Below are positions 1 through 9,057 of a DNA stretch of 64,000 nt, piece after piece. The stretch is from Leucothrix arctica. GTDB lineage: Bacteria > Pseudomonadota > Gammaproteobacteria > Thiotrichales > Thiotrichaceae. The notes below the pieces were generated by a model. It did no database searches and was not told the DNA's origin. It saw only the letters and a list, made by a program, of their open reading frames with translations. Location of the stretch: assembly GCF_003172895.1 (NCBI RefSeq), contig NZ_QGKL01000012.1:62001-126000 (forward strand), read 5' to 3'. Each line of letters begins with the position of its first letter. Position 1 is the stretch's first letter. The position numbers and the translations under genes are program-made.

Positions 1-225
1 TTAAAGATTATGTTTTTTCTAGTGGGGACAATCTTACTTATCTTATTTGTGCTGCAGTACAACGGCATGATTGAGGTACATTGGGCGGGGTTTGAAACGG
101 TTTATAACGGCATCATTACTTGGATTACACCACACCTTGGTGGACTAAAGAATTTTGCGACAGCCAATTTATCATCTGCTTCCATGGCAGGTCTAGGTCT
201 ATTTTTGGGTCTACGAAAAAAGTAA
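1..225 (+). CDS. FUN14 domain-containing protein, 3' part (cut by left edge)
   Basis: The reading frame is open to the first base of the window, so the ATG at 10 is probably internal and the gene begins upstream. The visible 74 residues have one hydrophobic segment, a middle of the type LQYNGMIEVHW, and a C-terminus ending in GLGLFLGLRKK. This is the usual ending of small bacterial FUN14-family membrane proteins, whose role in bacteria is not well established. A weak hairpin (arms AGCCTA/TAGGCT, about 249-266) follows before panB. The family call rests on pattern recognition of the C-terminal half only. Confidence 0.55.
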   Translation, partial: LKIMFFLVGTILLILFVLQYNGMIEVHWAGFETVYNGIITWITPHLGGLKNFATANLSSASMAGLGLFLGLRKK

Positions 226-305
226 TACAGGTTATTGCTGTATAAAATTAGCCTACCGACATAGGCTGATACTATTAAATTTTTTGATTAGCATACGGAG
301 TTATC

Positions 306-1121
306 ATGTCTGTACACAACACACCTCAAACGGTCACTATAAAAACACTGGCAAAGCTTAAAGCTGAGGGCGAAAAGTTTAGTTGCCTAACGGCTTATGA
401 CTACTGTTCGGCTTATGCGGTTAGTAAGGCGGGTGTTGAAGTTATTTTGGTGGGTGACTCGTTGGGTATGGTCATCCAAGGACATGACAGTAGTTTGCCA
501 GTGACGATTGATGATATTGCTTACCACATTCGCTGCGTTCGTCGCGGTAACGTGGGCAGTATGATCATGGCGGATATGCCATTCATGAGTTTCTACTCAG
601 AAGATGTCACCTTGAAAAATGCAGCGGCATTGATGAGCGAAGGGGCTCATATTGTGAAGCTAGAAGGTGGAGCATGGCTCTCTGAGACAACACGTTTGTT
701 ATCTGAGCGCGGTATTCCAGTGTGTGCACATATGGGTTTAACCCCACAATCGGTTAATCACTTAGGTGGCTATTCGGTGCAAGGCCGTGACCCAGATGCC
801 GCTCAGACGATGGTAGATGAAGCGTTAGTGTTGCAAGAAGCTGGTGCAAGTATGCTGTTGTTGGAATGCATCCCAGAAGAGTTAGGGGAGCGTATTACTA
901 AGGCGTTGCACATTCCTGTTATTGGGATTGGTGCAGGTGCTAAAACAGACTCACAAATCATGGTATGGCATGACTTTATTGGCATGTGGCCAGGTCGTCC
1001 TGCGAAGTTTGTTAAGAACTTCTTGGCAGACACCGACGGTGATATTCAAGCTGCGATTGCCCTGTATCACTCACAAGTTAAAGCCGGAACATTCCCTGGC
1101 CCTGAGCATAGTTACGAATAA
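306..1121 (+). CDS. panB: 3-methyl-2-oxobutanoate hydroxymethyltransferase
   Basis: PanB (ketopantoate hydroxymethyltransferase) transfers a hydroxymethyl group from 5,10-methylene-tetrahydrofolate to 2-oxoisovalerate, the first committed step of pantothenate synthesis in the cytosol. The 271-residue length matches the family (E. coli 264). The motif VGDSLGMV puts a Mg-binding Asp at 51, ADMPF a second at 90, and LLLEC the catalytic Glu at 187. A clear ACGGAG ribosome-binding site lies about 7 bases before the ATG. panC and panD are not adjacent. The stop overlaps the start of the next gene by one base (TAATG), so panB appears to be translated together with an unrelated membrane trio. Confidence 0.95.
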   Translation: MSVHNTPQTVTIKTLAKLKAEGEKFSCLTAYDYCSAYAVSKAGVEVILVGDSLGMVIQGHDSSLPVTIDDIAYHIRCVRRGNVGSMIMADMPFMSFYSEDVTLKNAAALMSEGAHIVKLEGGAWLSETTRLLSERGIPVCAHMGLTPQSVNHLGGYSVQGRDPDAAQTMVDEALVLQEAGASMLLLECIPEELGERITKALHIPVIGIGAGAKTDSQIMVWHDFIGMWPGRPAKFVKNFLADTDGDIQAAIALYHSQVKAGTFPGPEHSYE

Positions 1122-2104
1122 TGAGAAAAACGAATCGCCAGTTATTGCTGGAGTGGGCTGAACAGTCGTCGATTGATGGCCGACAGCTAAAAGATGCGCT
1201 AAATGTGGGTGGCGTTTTACCGACAGTCAGTGACTGGCGCGGGTTTCTAGACAAATTACTACTCTATGTAGGCGCTTTGTTTGTAGCTAGCGGGGTTGTG
1301 TTTTTCTTTGCCTACAACTGGGATGACCTTGGTCGGTTCGCCCAGTTTGCATTAGTTCAGGGCGCTATCGTTGCTGCCTTGGTAGCATTTTGGATGTTAG
1401 GTTTAGAAAAGCTGTCAGGGAAAATATCGTTAATGATGGCCGCCATTTTTGTCGGTGTGTTACTCGCGTTGATTGGGCAGACCTATCAAACAGGTGCCGA
1501 CCCCTATGAGCTATTTACTGTCTGGTGTGTACTGATTTTACCTTGGGCATTATTAGCTCGCTTCGATGTGCTGTGGGTCTTTTGGTTACTCCTGCTCAAT
1601 TTAAGCATCTCTCTCTATTATCAAGTGTTTGGCGGTTTATTTCATGTTTTGTTAGGTGGCGAACAAATGCTTTGGATACTGTTCGTTGTGAATACCGTTG
1701 CTCTGCTGATTTGGGAGTGGGTGGTTACGAAAGGCGCTGACCGTCGTAAAGTCCGCTGGATGACGCGTTTGCTTGCGACAGTGAGTGGTGGTTTGGCGTC
1801 GACGCTAGCGATTTTAAACTTGTTAGGCTCTGATGAGTCATCGTTTTCACAGTATGGTGTATTAGCTTGGCTCGGTTGGATGGCGCTGGCTTACTATTGG
1901 TATCGACACGTTGAGGTAGATGTTTACGTGTTATCGATTGGTGTGTTGTCTGTGATTGCCATCGTCAGTGTGTTCTTAGGGCGCTTCTTATTTTCTGGTG
2001 CCGATGCGTTTGCTTCATTGTTAATAATGAGCGCAGTGATTATTGGTTTGTCAGCTGCCGGAGCCTATTGGTTACGCAGCGTTGTGTTAGGAGAGCAGTC
2101 ATGA
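1121..2104 (+). CDS. DUF2157 membrane protein
   Basis: This 327-residue protein has a short soluble N-terminus followed by about eight to ten membrane segments. The stretch around residues 45-75, with GALFVASGVVFFFAYNW, is the hallmark of DUF2157, a family without an assigned function. Its start overlaps the panB stop (TAATG), and its own stop overlaps the ATG of the next gene (ATGA), so the three membrane genes form a tightly coupled unit. DUF2157, DUF4401 and GDYXXLXY proteins commonly occur together, which suggests one membrane complex, but its activity is unknown. Confidence 0.85.
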   Translation: MRKTNRQLLLEWAEQSSIDGRQLKDALNVGGVLPTVSDWRGFLDKLLLYVGALFVASGVVFFFAYNWDDLGRFAQFALVQGAIVAALVAFWMLGLEKLSGKISLMMAAIFVGVLLALIGQTYQTGADPYELFTVWCVLILPWALLARFDVLWVFWLLLLNLSISLYYQVFGGLFHVLLGGEQMLWILFVVNTVALLIWEWVVTKGADRRKVRWMTRLLATVSGGLASTLAILNLLGSDESSFSQYGVLAWLGWMALAYYWYRHVEVDVYVLSIGVLSVIAIVSVFLGRFLFSGADAFASLLIMSAVIIGLSAAGAYWLRSVVLGEQS

Positions 2105-3219
2105 GTCAGACGTTATGGCAGGAGCTAACGCATAAAGGTCTTGTTAGTGGTGAGGAGCCGGTTGTCGCTAATGATAATTCGCCTTGGTACGTACGAACCA
2201 TGCTGGGTATCGCAGGTTGGTTTGGCGCTTTGTTCCTACTGGGTGCAGTTTTTAGTGTCTTCGGCTTATTGATTGGTTTTACATCTACAGCCGGTATCTT
2301 AGGTCTAGGCGCTTGTTTGGTGGCGGTACTAATTTATCGCGCAGGAAAGAAAAATGACTTTCTAGCGCAGTTTGCATTTGCAATTAGTTTGGCTGGGCAG
2401 TCGTTACTGGTGTTTAGTATCCTGAGCGAACTGAATATATTCGGTAGTGGCGATAATTTTTCTGATCGCTTGCGTATGTTATCGATGGTGACCATTTGCT
2501 TGCAGTTACTGCTGTTTTTTGTGATTCCTAATTATCTGCATCGTATGTGGTCAGCATTATTAATAACCTTGTCAGTCATGTTTCTCATGAATATGTATGG
2601 GTTGCATGCGTTTACACTGAGTATCTTACTCGCTGGAGGCGTGGGTTTATGGCTACAAGAGTTTAATTGGGCAACCTTAGGTAATAAGCTCACAACACCC
2701 GCTTATGCGCTGGTGTTTATCAGCGTTCTTCTGTTATTTGTGCAAACATTTCTTTGGTCTGATCATCAGAGTTATCTCTGGTTTGACTCAGGTTTCTGGC
2801 GCCGTGCATTTGGTTTATCAAGCTCAGTCGATGTTTTACCGGTGCGCTTATTTTCATTATCAACAGGTGCGGTGCTATTGGGCTTAGTGTTAGTGCTATT
2901 AAAACGTGCGGGTAACTGGGCTTCAGGCATCGGTATTGCCGCTATATTATTGTCGATCTTAGCGGTTTACATAGGATTGTTTGTACCGGGCTTTACCGTC
3001 GGAATCATACTTGTGTTGATAGGCTTTGCTCATTCAAATAGAGTGTTGTCGGGTCTGGGACTAGTCATTCTCGTTGTGTTTTTTTTCCAATTCTATTATC
3101 ACCTTGAGTTAAATTTATTACAAAAATCAGGCTTGTTAGTCGCGAGTGGTTTGGGGTTATTGGTTGTGCGTTATGTGATGAATTATGTATGGCCAATAGG
3201 AGTAAATAAGCATGCGTAA
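2101..3219 (+). CDS. DUF4401 membrane protein
   Basis: The chosen start is the ATG at 2101, which overlaps the upstream stop as ATGA and has AGGAG about 7 bases before it. An in-frame start at 2068 inside the upstream gene is less likely. The 372-residue product begins with a hydrophilic stretch and then WYVRTMLGIAGWFGALFLLG, followed by roughly ten membrane segments, as in DUF4401 proteins. The function is unknown. It overlaps the following GDYXXLXY gene by 8 bases. Confidence 0.82.
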   Translation: MSQTLWQELTHKGLVSGEEPVVANDNSPWYVRTMLGIAGWFGALFLLGAVFSVFGLLIGFTSTAGILGLGACLVAVLIYRAGKKNDFLAQFAFAISLAGQSLLVFSILSELNIFGSGDNFSDRLRMLSMVTICLQLLLFFVIPNYLHRMWSALLITLSVMFLMNMYGLHAFTLSILLAGGVGLWLQEFNWATLGNKLTTPAYALVFISVLLLFVQTFLWSDHQSYLWFDSGFWRRAFGLSSSVDVLPVRLFSLSTGAVLLGLVLVLLKRAGNWASGIGIAAILLSILAVYIGLFVPGFTVGIILVLIGFAHSNRVLSGLGLVILVVFFFQFYYHLELNLLQKSGLLVASGLGLLVVRYVMNYVWPIGVNKHA

Positions 3220-3718
3220 AGTCTTAGTGTTAGTCTGCGGCTTGCTGATTTTGGGCCTGTTAAATTACACCATTTACTCTAGAGAAGCGTTGGTGAGTAG
3301 CGGCCAGAGTATTTATCTTGAGCTCGCACCTGTTGACCCGCGTTCTTTAATGCAGGGTGACTATATGGCATTGCGATTTGCAGTGACTGGCCAAGCAAGA
3401 CAAACGATAAAAGCAGCGACTGAGAAAGATGGTTTTGTCGTACTGAAAAGAGACGAGCGTGGTGTCGGTCAATTTATTCGTCTAGATAATGGCGAAGCGC
3501 TGGCAAGTGATGAGCTACGTATGTTGTATCGTCAGCGTAATAACAGCATCAACTTTGCAACTAATGCTTTCTTCTTTCAAGAAGGTAAAGCGTTGCTATA
3601 TGAAGATGCTAAGTTCGGTGAGTTTAAAGTTGCCGAGAATGGTGACTCTATCCTTGTGGCAATGCGAGATAAGGACTTTCAACAGTTAGGTGAAATTACT
3701 AAGCCGCTACTGGACTAA
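3212..3718 (+). CDS. GDYXXLXY domain protein
   Basis: The 168-residue product has an N-terminal membrane segment (about residues 4-22) and a presumed periplasmic domain. The family motif appears as GDYMALRF at residues 49-56, with Phe instead of the usual last Tyr, directly after LAPVDPRSLMQ. The family is defined only by this motif and is regularly found behind DUF2157 and DUF4401 genes, exactly as here. The likely role is as the exported subunit of the same complex. A hairpin with complementary GGCTAAG/CTTAGCC ends lies just downstream (about 3722-3768). Confidence 0.85.
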   Translation: MRKVLVLVCGLLILGLLNYTIYSREALVSSGQSIYLELAPVDPRSLMQGDYMALRFAVTGQARQTIKAATEKDGFVVLKRDERGVGQFIRLDNGEALASDELRMLYRQRNNSINFATNAFFFQEGKALLYEDAKFGEFKVAENGDSILVAMRDKDFQQLGEITKPLLD

Positions 3719-3741
3719 GATGGGCTAAGGCTTGAAAGTGC

Positions 3742-4539
3742 TCAGGTATTATTCTGAGCTCTTAGCCAGTGCCAAATATTACCGATGGTATTGTATAGTT
3801 CAATCGCTTGAGCCAACCCCTTCTCGAATGACGCTTTTGAGAGTTTATTAAAGGCGGGAAGTGTCGCAATATCTTCATCTAAAATGCCTAATAACGACTT
3901 CAATGCTGCTGCATCAATCCACGGATTACCAATAGCACCATACTCCCAGTCTAATAAAACCAGTGTTTCAGGTGAGGTGGTTATATTCACGGCTAGATTA
4001 CCGATGTGCAGGTCGTGGTGAACAAAGCAAAAAGGGACATCGGGAAGTGTTTTCAGCAGTCGTTTGATTTTCGCTATCCAGACTAACGCCTGAAAATTAT
4101 TTTGACGCTTTGCTTCGGGCAAATAGAGTGTATCCCACAGCGTTTCGTATTGAATAGCGAGCGCCTGTGGTGACTCAAGGTTTTCAATATCTATTAATTG
4201 CAAATCAGTCATTGCCTTGATGAGCTGTAACTTTTGCTGCTTGGATAATACCTCTTCAGTAAATGGCACATAACACTGCATGGCGCACCAGCCGCACTCA
4301 GGTTGATTTTCAATGATGTTAGGTGACCAAGTATTGCCAGTAATTATTTCTAATAATGACGCTTCTCGAGCACGGTCAACACCCGGTGTTAGCTCAGCTG
4401 ACGCATTGACTCGCACCACTAAATTATCGTGTCCACACACGCCACGGTATAGGGTATTGCTACTGCCTTTAGCAAAGTTTTTCCATTGATAGTCTTTGCC
4501 GTGTTTAAGGTTTAAGTACTGTTGCCAATCGGGTTGCAT
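3742..4539 (-). CDS. thiK: Thiamine kinase-like phosphotransferase (APH/choline kinase fold)
   Basis: The fold is that of aminoglycoside phosphotransferases and choline kinases. It carries the catalytic-loop motif HHDLHIGN (His175, Asp176, Asn181) and the metal-binding LLDWEYG (Asp197). The length of 265 residues is close to E. coli ThiK (274). The gene is divergent from thiPQ with only 55 bases between them, which favours thiamine kinase (thiamine to thiamine monophosphate, a salvage step) over choline or aminoglycoside kinase. Substrate specificity is inferred from the neighbours, not from residues. Confidence 0.7.
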   Translation of the reverse strand: MQPDWQQYLNLKHGKDYQWKNFAKGSSNTLYRGVCGHDNLVVRVNASAELTPGVDRAREASLLEIITGNTWSPNIIENQPECGWCAMQCYVPFTEEVLSKQQKLQLIKAMTDLQLIDIENLESPQALAIQYETLWDTLYLPEAKRQNNFQALVWIAKIKRLLKTLPDVPFCFVHHDLHIGNLAVNITTSPETLVLLDWEYGAIGNPWIDAAALKSLLGILDEDIATLPAFNKLSKASFEKGLAQAIELYNTIGNIWHWLRAQNNT

Positions 4540-4594
4540 AGTATGTTCTCATCGCTTGCTTTATAATCGCGTTTTCGCCTTATTGAGCGCCTAA

Positions 4595-6163
4595 ATGACC
4601 GAGTTTTTTGGCAAATTTAGTCTTCTATTTCTGACCTCCCTGACCGTATTCGCATTTTACGGGCTGATGGGTTACGGCGCGTCCCACAGTGGCAGCGGCG
4701 CAGATTGGTCGTTATTACACGATTCCTACTTTTGGTCAATTCTGAGCTTCTCTTTAAAGCAGGCTGGACTTAGTGCCTTACTGTCGGTTGTCTTAGCATG
4801 GCCGATTGCGCGCGCACTTTATTATTCTAATTGGTTGCCGTTTCGCTCTAGTTTTTTAAGCCTCTGTTTACTGTGTTTTGTGTTACCAACCTTGGTATTG
4901 ATTACAGGTCTCGTGGTGTTGCTAGGGCGTTCAGGTTTTGTTACTTATTTGCTGAGTGATGACTGGAACTTATACGGCCTACATGGCATTTTGATCGCCC
5001 ATATTTATTTAAATATGCCGTTTGCTATACGGGTGCTTTTTCAGCAAATGACTAACATACCTGGCACGAGTTTGAAGCTTGCAACACAGCTTAAATTGTC
5101 AGGCTGGCAGCGGTTGCGGTGGGTTGAATGGCCAGCGCTTAAAGGTAGTTTTTTACGCTTGTTTAGCTTCATAGCGGTACTGTGTTTTAATAGTTTTGCG
5201 GTGGTACTCGCCTTGGGTGGTGGGCCACAAGCAACGACGTTAGAAGTCGCTGTCTACCAAGCGTTAAAGTATGATTTTAATATTCCTGAAGCACTCGCTT
5301 TGGCGTGGGTACAATTCTCAATTACGGGCATTTTATACATCATGGTCTCTCGCTGGGGCTCTGTAAACTGGTTATCAGCGGATACATCTGCTCGACGTTT
5401 TACCCCTCAAGTCAGTGCGTTGACCAACGTTTGCCATGCACTGTTATATGCTGTTGTCTGGATAGTGTTATTACTACCACTATTATCACTCATCCCAAGT
5501 ATTTTAGAAGTGAACTGGCAAAAGTTTGAATGGCTTTCCATTCTAAAGCCAACGCTAATGACTTTGCTGATAGGGGCTGTGAGCGCAAGCTTAGCCTTGG
5601 TGATTTCTTACGCGACGCTATTGCCGCTCAGGCAGGCTGCTATTGAAAAGAAACGTTATTTACAGTTGGTTTATGAGTGGTTAGCCATGCACACCTTGCT
5701 CGCTCCAGCGATGGTGTTATCAGTCGGTTTATATGTGTATCTATTAACGAGAGTCGACTTGGATAACTGGGGCATCATTTTTGTGGTTCTACTTAATGCG
5801 GCGGTTATCGTACCTTTTTCGTCACAACATTTACGACCACGCTTATTGCAGTTTGATCAGCAGTACAGTCGCTTGGCTGACTCGTTAAAACTAACAGGCT
5901 GGTCGCGCTTTAAAGTTGAATGGCCGTGGATGAAAAGTACCGTGATGTTTAGCTTTTCTCTGGTGCTTTTATTTGCTATGGGTGATGTCGCTATATTCGC
6001 AATTTTTGGGAATGATAAATGGTTGACGTTACCTTGGTTGATCTACAGTTATGCGGGGAGTTACCGTTTGGCAGAGGCTGCTTTAGCGTCAGGTGTTTTG
6101 CTACTGATGTGTGCTTTTATTGTGTTGTATTTTGAACGGAGTCGCCACCATGTTGAAGGTTAG
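4595..6163 (+). CDS. thiP: Thiamine ABC transporter permease
   Basis: This is a fused two-half permease of 522 residues (E. coli ThiP 536) with about 12 membrane segments. Each half contains the cytoplasmic loop that docks the ATPase: LKLSGWQRLRWVEWP near residue 170 and LKLTGWSRFKVEWPW near 435. It would import thiamine or its phosphates together with ThiQ. The gene for the periplasmic binding protein ThiB, which normally sits directly upstream, is absent. The short divergent gap to thiK is too small to hold a TPP riboswitch. The thiQ start lies inside the last 14 bases. Confidence 0.85.
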   Translation: MTEFFGKFSLLFLTSLTVFAFYGLMGYGASHSGSGADWSLLHDSYFWSILSFSLKQAGLSALLSVVLAWPIARALYYSNWLPFRSSFLSLCLLCFVLPTLVLITGLVVLLGRSGFVTYLLSDDWNLYGLHGILIAHIYLNMPFAIRVLFQQMTNIPGTSLKLATQLKLSGWQRLRWVEWPALKGSFLRLFSFIAVLCFNSFAVVLALGGGPQATTLEVAVYQALKYDFNIPEALALAWVQFSITGILYIMVSRWGSVNWLSADTSARRFTPQVSALTNVCHALLYAVVWIVLLLPLLSLIPSILEVNWQKFEWLSILKPTLMTLLIGAVSASLALVISYATLLPLRQAAIEKKRYLQLVYEWLAMHTLLAPAMVLSVGLYVYLLTRVDLDNWGIIFVVLLNAAVIVPFSSQHLRPRLLQFDQQYSRLADSLKLTGWSRFKVEWPWMKSTVMFSFSLVLLFAMGDVAIFAIFGNDKWLTLPWLIYSYAGSYRLAEAALASGVLLLMCAFIVLYFERSRHHVEG

Positions 6164-6749
6164 CCAGTTACAAGTTCGCTTAAAAAAGGTGGTATTAGAT
6201 TACGATTTTAGCGTCAAAACAGGCGAGATCGTTACGATACAAGGACGCAGTGGTGTGGGTAAAACCACGTTACTCAATGTTATTGCAGGGTTTGAAAAAG
6301 CGTACAGCGGTGATGTTACGTGGCAAGGTGAGTCGCTACTCCATAAAAAAGTGACACAGCGTCCTGTCAGTATGTTGTTCCAAGAGCATAATTTATTTGA
6401 ACACTTAAGCGTGTGGCAAAACTTACAGTTTGGCTTGCAGGGCGAAGATATAAGCGAACGGATAAAGCAAGCAGCGGCAGTATTAGAAATTGCTGAGCAA
6501 TTAGACAAGCCACCGATGCAACTGTCAGGCGGTCAACGTCAGCGTATCGCTATTTTGCGTACGTTGCTTAGGCCAGAGCCGATTGTGTTACTTGATGAGC
6601 CATTTGCAGAGCTAGACTCAACCACACGACTGATTGCTAATGACTGGGTACGTGAGACAGCAAAGGCGACAAACAAAACAGTACTGCTGGTGACACATCA
6701 AGATGAAGATGTGGAGCGAGTAGGGGATTGGAACTTAGTACTTGGCTAA
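6150..6749 (+). CDS. thiQ: Thiamine ABC transporter ATP-binding protein
   Basis: The start is placed at the ATG at 6150 (MLKVSQLQV), preceded by GGAG and overlapping the thiP end. A longer in-frame start at 6111 lies inside thiP and has no ribosome-binding site. The 199-residue ATPase has Walker A GRSGVGKTT, Q-loop MLFQEHNLF, ABC signature LSGGQRQR, Walker B IVLLDEPFAELD and the H-loop LLVTHQDED. It is somewhat shorter than E. coli ThiQ (232). It powers the ThiP permease. Confidence 0.87.
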   Translation: MLKVSQLQVRLKKVVLDYDFSVKTGEIVTIQGRSGVGKTTLLNVIAGFEKAYSGDVTWQGESLLHKKVTQRPVSMLFQEHNLFEHLSVWQNLQFGLQGEDISERIKQAAAVLEIAEQLDKPPMQLSGGQRQRIAILRTLLRPEPIVLLDEPFAELDSTTRLIANDWVRETAKATNKTVLLVTHQDEDVERVGDWNLVLG

Positions 6750-6809
6750 CCAGCACTAAGGCTGGCAGATGACGAGGTAAGTCACGGTTGGGTTAGACCT
6801 TAAAGTGGT

Positions 6810-7451
6810 TTAGTCATCATAATGCACAACGGATTGCAGCTCTTTCCGCTTTTCCCATTCCAGCATCTCAAGTTCAGGGCTTTCCAAAAACTCATCGACA
6901 TAACCAATACACAGGTATGCGATGAGTTTGCTATCTGGCGATGACTTCAAAATTCCTTTCACCACTTCTGGGTCAATAATACTTACCCAGCCGAGACCAA
7001 TATTCATGGCTCTAGCCATCAACCACATGTTTTGAATAGCACACACAACACTGTATTCGCCCGCTTCTTTCATCGAGGTTTGACCTAACACGGGCTTCTT
7101 CGATGAGGTGTAGTAAACTGCAATATTGACAGGCGCTTCACGAATGCCTTCGAGCTTTAACTGAGAGTAGAGTGACTTTTTCTTACCCTCAAAGAGTACG
7201 TTAGCTTTTTGGTTTTCTGTCTCGAAACTTTCCACCACCTTGTTTTTAGTCTCCTCATTGCGAATCACTAAAAACTCCCAAGGCTGAGAGAATCCTACAG
7301 AAGGCGCGAGCGATGCAGCCATGAGGATTTTCTGTATGGCTTCTTGTGGGACAGGGGTTGATAGGAACTTATTACCGCGTACGTCTCGACGGTACAGCAT
7401 GATTTCTTCAAGAATCGCTTGGTCATCCACTGTAAATTGTTTGTTTTTCAT
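6810..7451 (-). CDS. bluB: 5,6-dimethylbenzimidazole synthase
   Basis: BluB is a nitroreductase-fold flavoenzyme that fragments reduced FMN with oxygen to make 5,6-dimethylbenzimidazole, the lower ligand of vitamin B12. The 213-residue protein shows RRDVRGNKF at 21-29, APSVGFSQPWEF at 49-60, SLKLEGIREAPVNI in the middle, GLGWVSI, and the C-terminal ESPELEMLEW pattern. All of these separate BluB from ordinary nitroreductases. It stands alone, with no other cobalamin gene in the window and no cobalamin-riboswitch-like sequence upstream. It could serve B12 remodelling or salvage rather than de novo synthesis. Confidence 0.85.
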   Translation of the reverse strand: MKNKQFTVDDQAILEEIMLYRRDVRGNKFLSTPVPQEAIQKILMAASLAPSVGFSQPWEFLVIRNEETKNKVVESFETENQKANVLFEGKKKSLYSQLKLEGIREAPVNIAVYYTSSKKPVLGQTSMKEAGEYSVVCAIQNMWLMARAMNIGLGWVSIIDPEVVKGILKSSPDSKLIAYLCIGYVDEFLESPELEMLEWEKRKELQSVVHYDD

Positions 7452-7632
7452 CTGGTAAGTACCTACCTCAAGTGGCCCACATCATAGGTGGTTATTGAGT
7501 ATTAACCAAACTATTGGCATGAAGGTTGAATGAATTATGTGATTCATTCGTAATTAGCGTTTTTGATTGTAAAAAGATGCTCAATATCAGGTAAACTATT
7601 CGGTCAATTTAAAAAAACCTTTAGGACTTTCT

Positions 7633-8883
7633 ATGTCATTTTGTGGTTTAGACTTTGGTACGAGTAACTCGACAATCGGTATTTATAAAAATAACGAGTT
7701 ACAAATGGTGATGTTGGATGATGACAAAACGTACCTTCGTTCAGCGATATTCCTTAATGCGGAAGAGCATGAGATTGTATTTGGAACACAGGCAATAGCA
7801 GACTACATCGAAGGCATTGATGGTCGTTTGATGACCTCGCTCAAGTCAGTGTTGGGCTCGTCGTTGATGGAAGAAAAAACTAATATTTTTAATGAAATGA
7901 AGCCATTTTCAGATATTCTTGGTTTCTTTATTAAGAATATGAAGCGCCAAGCGGAAAGCGTGCAGGGTCACGAGATTGATAGCGTTGTATTGGGCCGTCC
8001 TGTGCGATTCAACGACGATGACGATACCGTTGATAAGCTAGCAGAAGATACACTCCGCAATATTGCGGAAAAAGAAGGCTTTAAGAACATAGAGTTTCAG
8101 TTCGAACCTATCGCCGCAGCCTTGTCTTACGCGCAAACGGTTAAAACAGAAGAGTTGGCGCTGATTGTGGATATTGGTGGTGGTACGTCTGATTTCACAC
8201 TCATCAAAATTTCTCCTGAAGCAAGCGGCACTAAAACCGATATATTGGCCTCTTCTGGTGTGCATATTGGTGGAACTGACTTTGATCGCTTACTTAACTA
8301 CAACCATGTCATGCCTAGTTTTGGCTTGCACACGACAGTGCGAACGATGAATGGGAGTGACATTGAGATACCAACGTCATACTTCCGTAACTTATCAACG
8401 TGGCACAAAATAAATGATATGTATGGCAGAGAAGCGATGATTGATATGAGTCGTTTTCTGTCCACCTCGAATGATCAAGCCAAAACAAAGCGACTGAGAA
8501 CCTTACTGGAAAAGCGTGAAGGTCATCACTTATTGCAGATGGTTGAGAATGGCAAAAAGTATCTCTCAGACGAGGTTAAAACGACATTAGAGTTGGGCTT
8601 TATCGAGCAGGGCTTGAGTATAGATTTAGCTAAGGGTGACTTTGAAAACGTGATCAATCATGACCTGAATAAGATCAATACGGTCATTAATCAGCTGCTA
8701 AAAGATACTGGTATTGTTGCCTTACAGGTTGATGCGGTTTTCTTCACGGGTGGAACAACGCGCATTAAGAAGTTACAAGAAACGGTCATGAGTGAATTTT
8801 CAGACGCACGGATAGTCAACGGTGATGTGTTTAATAGTGTTGCAATGGGATTGAGTATTGATGCTCAAAACCGTTTCGCCTAA
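7633..8883 (+). CDS. yegD: Hsp70-family protein, YegD-like
   Basis: The 416-residue product contains the actin-like ATPase signatures of Hsp70: GLDFGTSNSTIGI at the N-terminus (phosphate 1), LIVDIGGGTSDFTLI near residue 180 (phosphate 2) and VFFTGGTTRIKKLQ near 375 (adenosine motif). It has no classical substrate-binding and lid domain. Length and organisation match E. coli YegD (450), an uncharacterised non-canonical chaperone. The ribosome-binding site TTTAGGA lies just before the ATG. It is probably monocistronic. Confidence 0.8.
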   Translation: MSFCGLDFGTSNSTIGIYKNNELQMVMLDDDKTYLRSAIFLNAEEHEIVFGTQAIADYIEGIDGRLMTSLKSVLGSSLMEEKTNIFNEMKPFSDILGFFIKNMKRQAESVQGHEIDSVVLGRPVRFNDDDDTVDKLAEDTLRNIAEKEGFKNIEFQFEPIAAALSYAQTVKTEELALIVDIGGGTSDFTLIKISPEASGTKTDILASSGVHIGGTDFDRLLNYNHVMPSFGLHTTVRTMNGSDIEIPTSYFRNLSTWHKINDMYGREAMIDMSRFLSTSNDQAKTKRLRTLLEKREGHHLLQMVENGKKYLSDEVKTTLELGFIEQGLSIDLAKGDFENVINHDLNKINTVINQLLKDTGIVALQVDAVFFTGGTTRIKKLQETVMSEFSDARIVNGDVFNSVAMGLSIDAQNRFA

Positions 8884-8992
8884 TAAATAATCAGTTTGTT
8901 AATTTAATCCAAGTTGCTTAACCGCTGATCTAACTGTGAGTTGACGTGATGACTTTCAGTCTTATTTCCACGAAAAATGTTACCAAGTGGCT

Positions 8993-9017
8993 GCTTGCTC
9001 GATCTAAACGAGCAAGC
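8993..9017. other. Perfect 9-bp inverted repeat, 7-base loop
   Basis: GCTTGCTCG and CGAGCAAGC flank a 7-base loop in the 174-base gap between the Hsp70-like gene and the DUF945 gene. No T-tract follows on either strand, so it is not a classical terminator. It could be an operator or an RNA stem. Confidence 0.5.
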
Positions 9018-9057
9018 TATAGTCTGTAATCACTTCACTTAAATATAAAATATAATC

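Noticed and set aside
4540-4594. TPP riboswitch upstream of thiP
   Set aside because: The gap is only 55 bases, too short, and no conserved TPP motif is seen.
7452-7632. Cobalamin riboswitch upstream of bluB
   Set aside because: No B12-box or matching stem was found by reading either strand.
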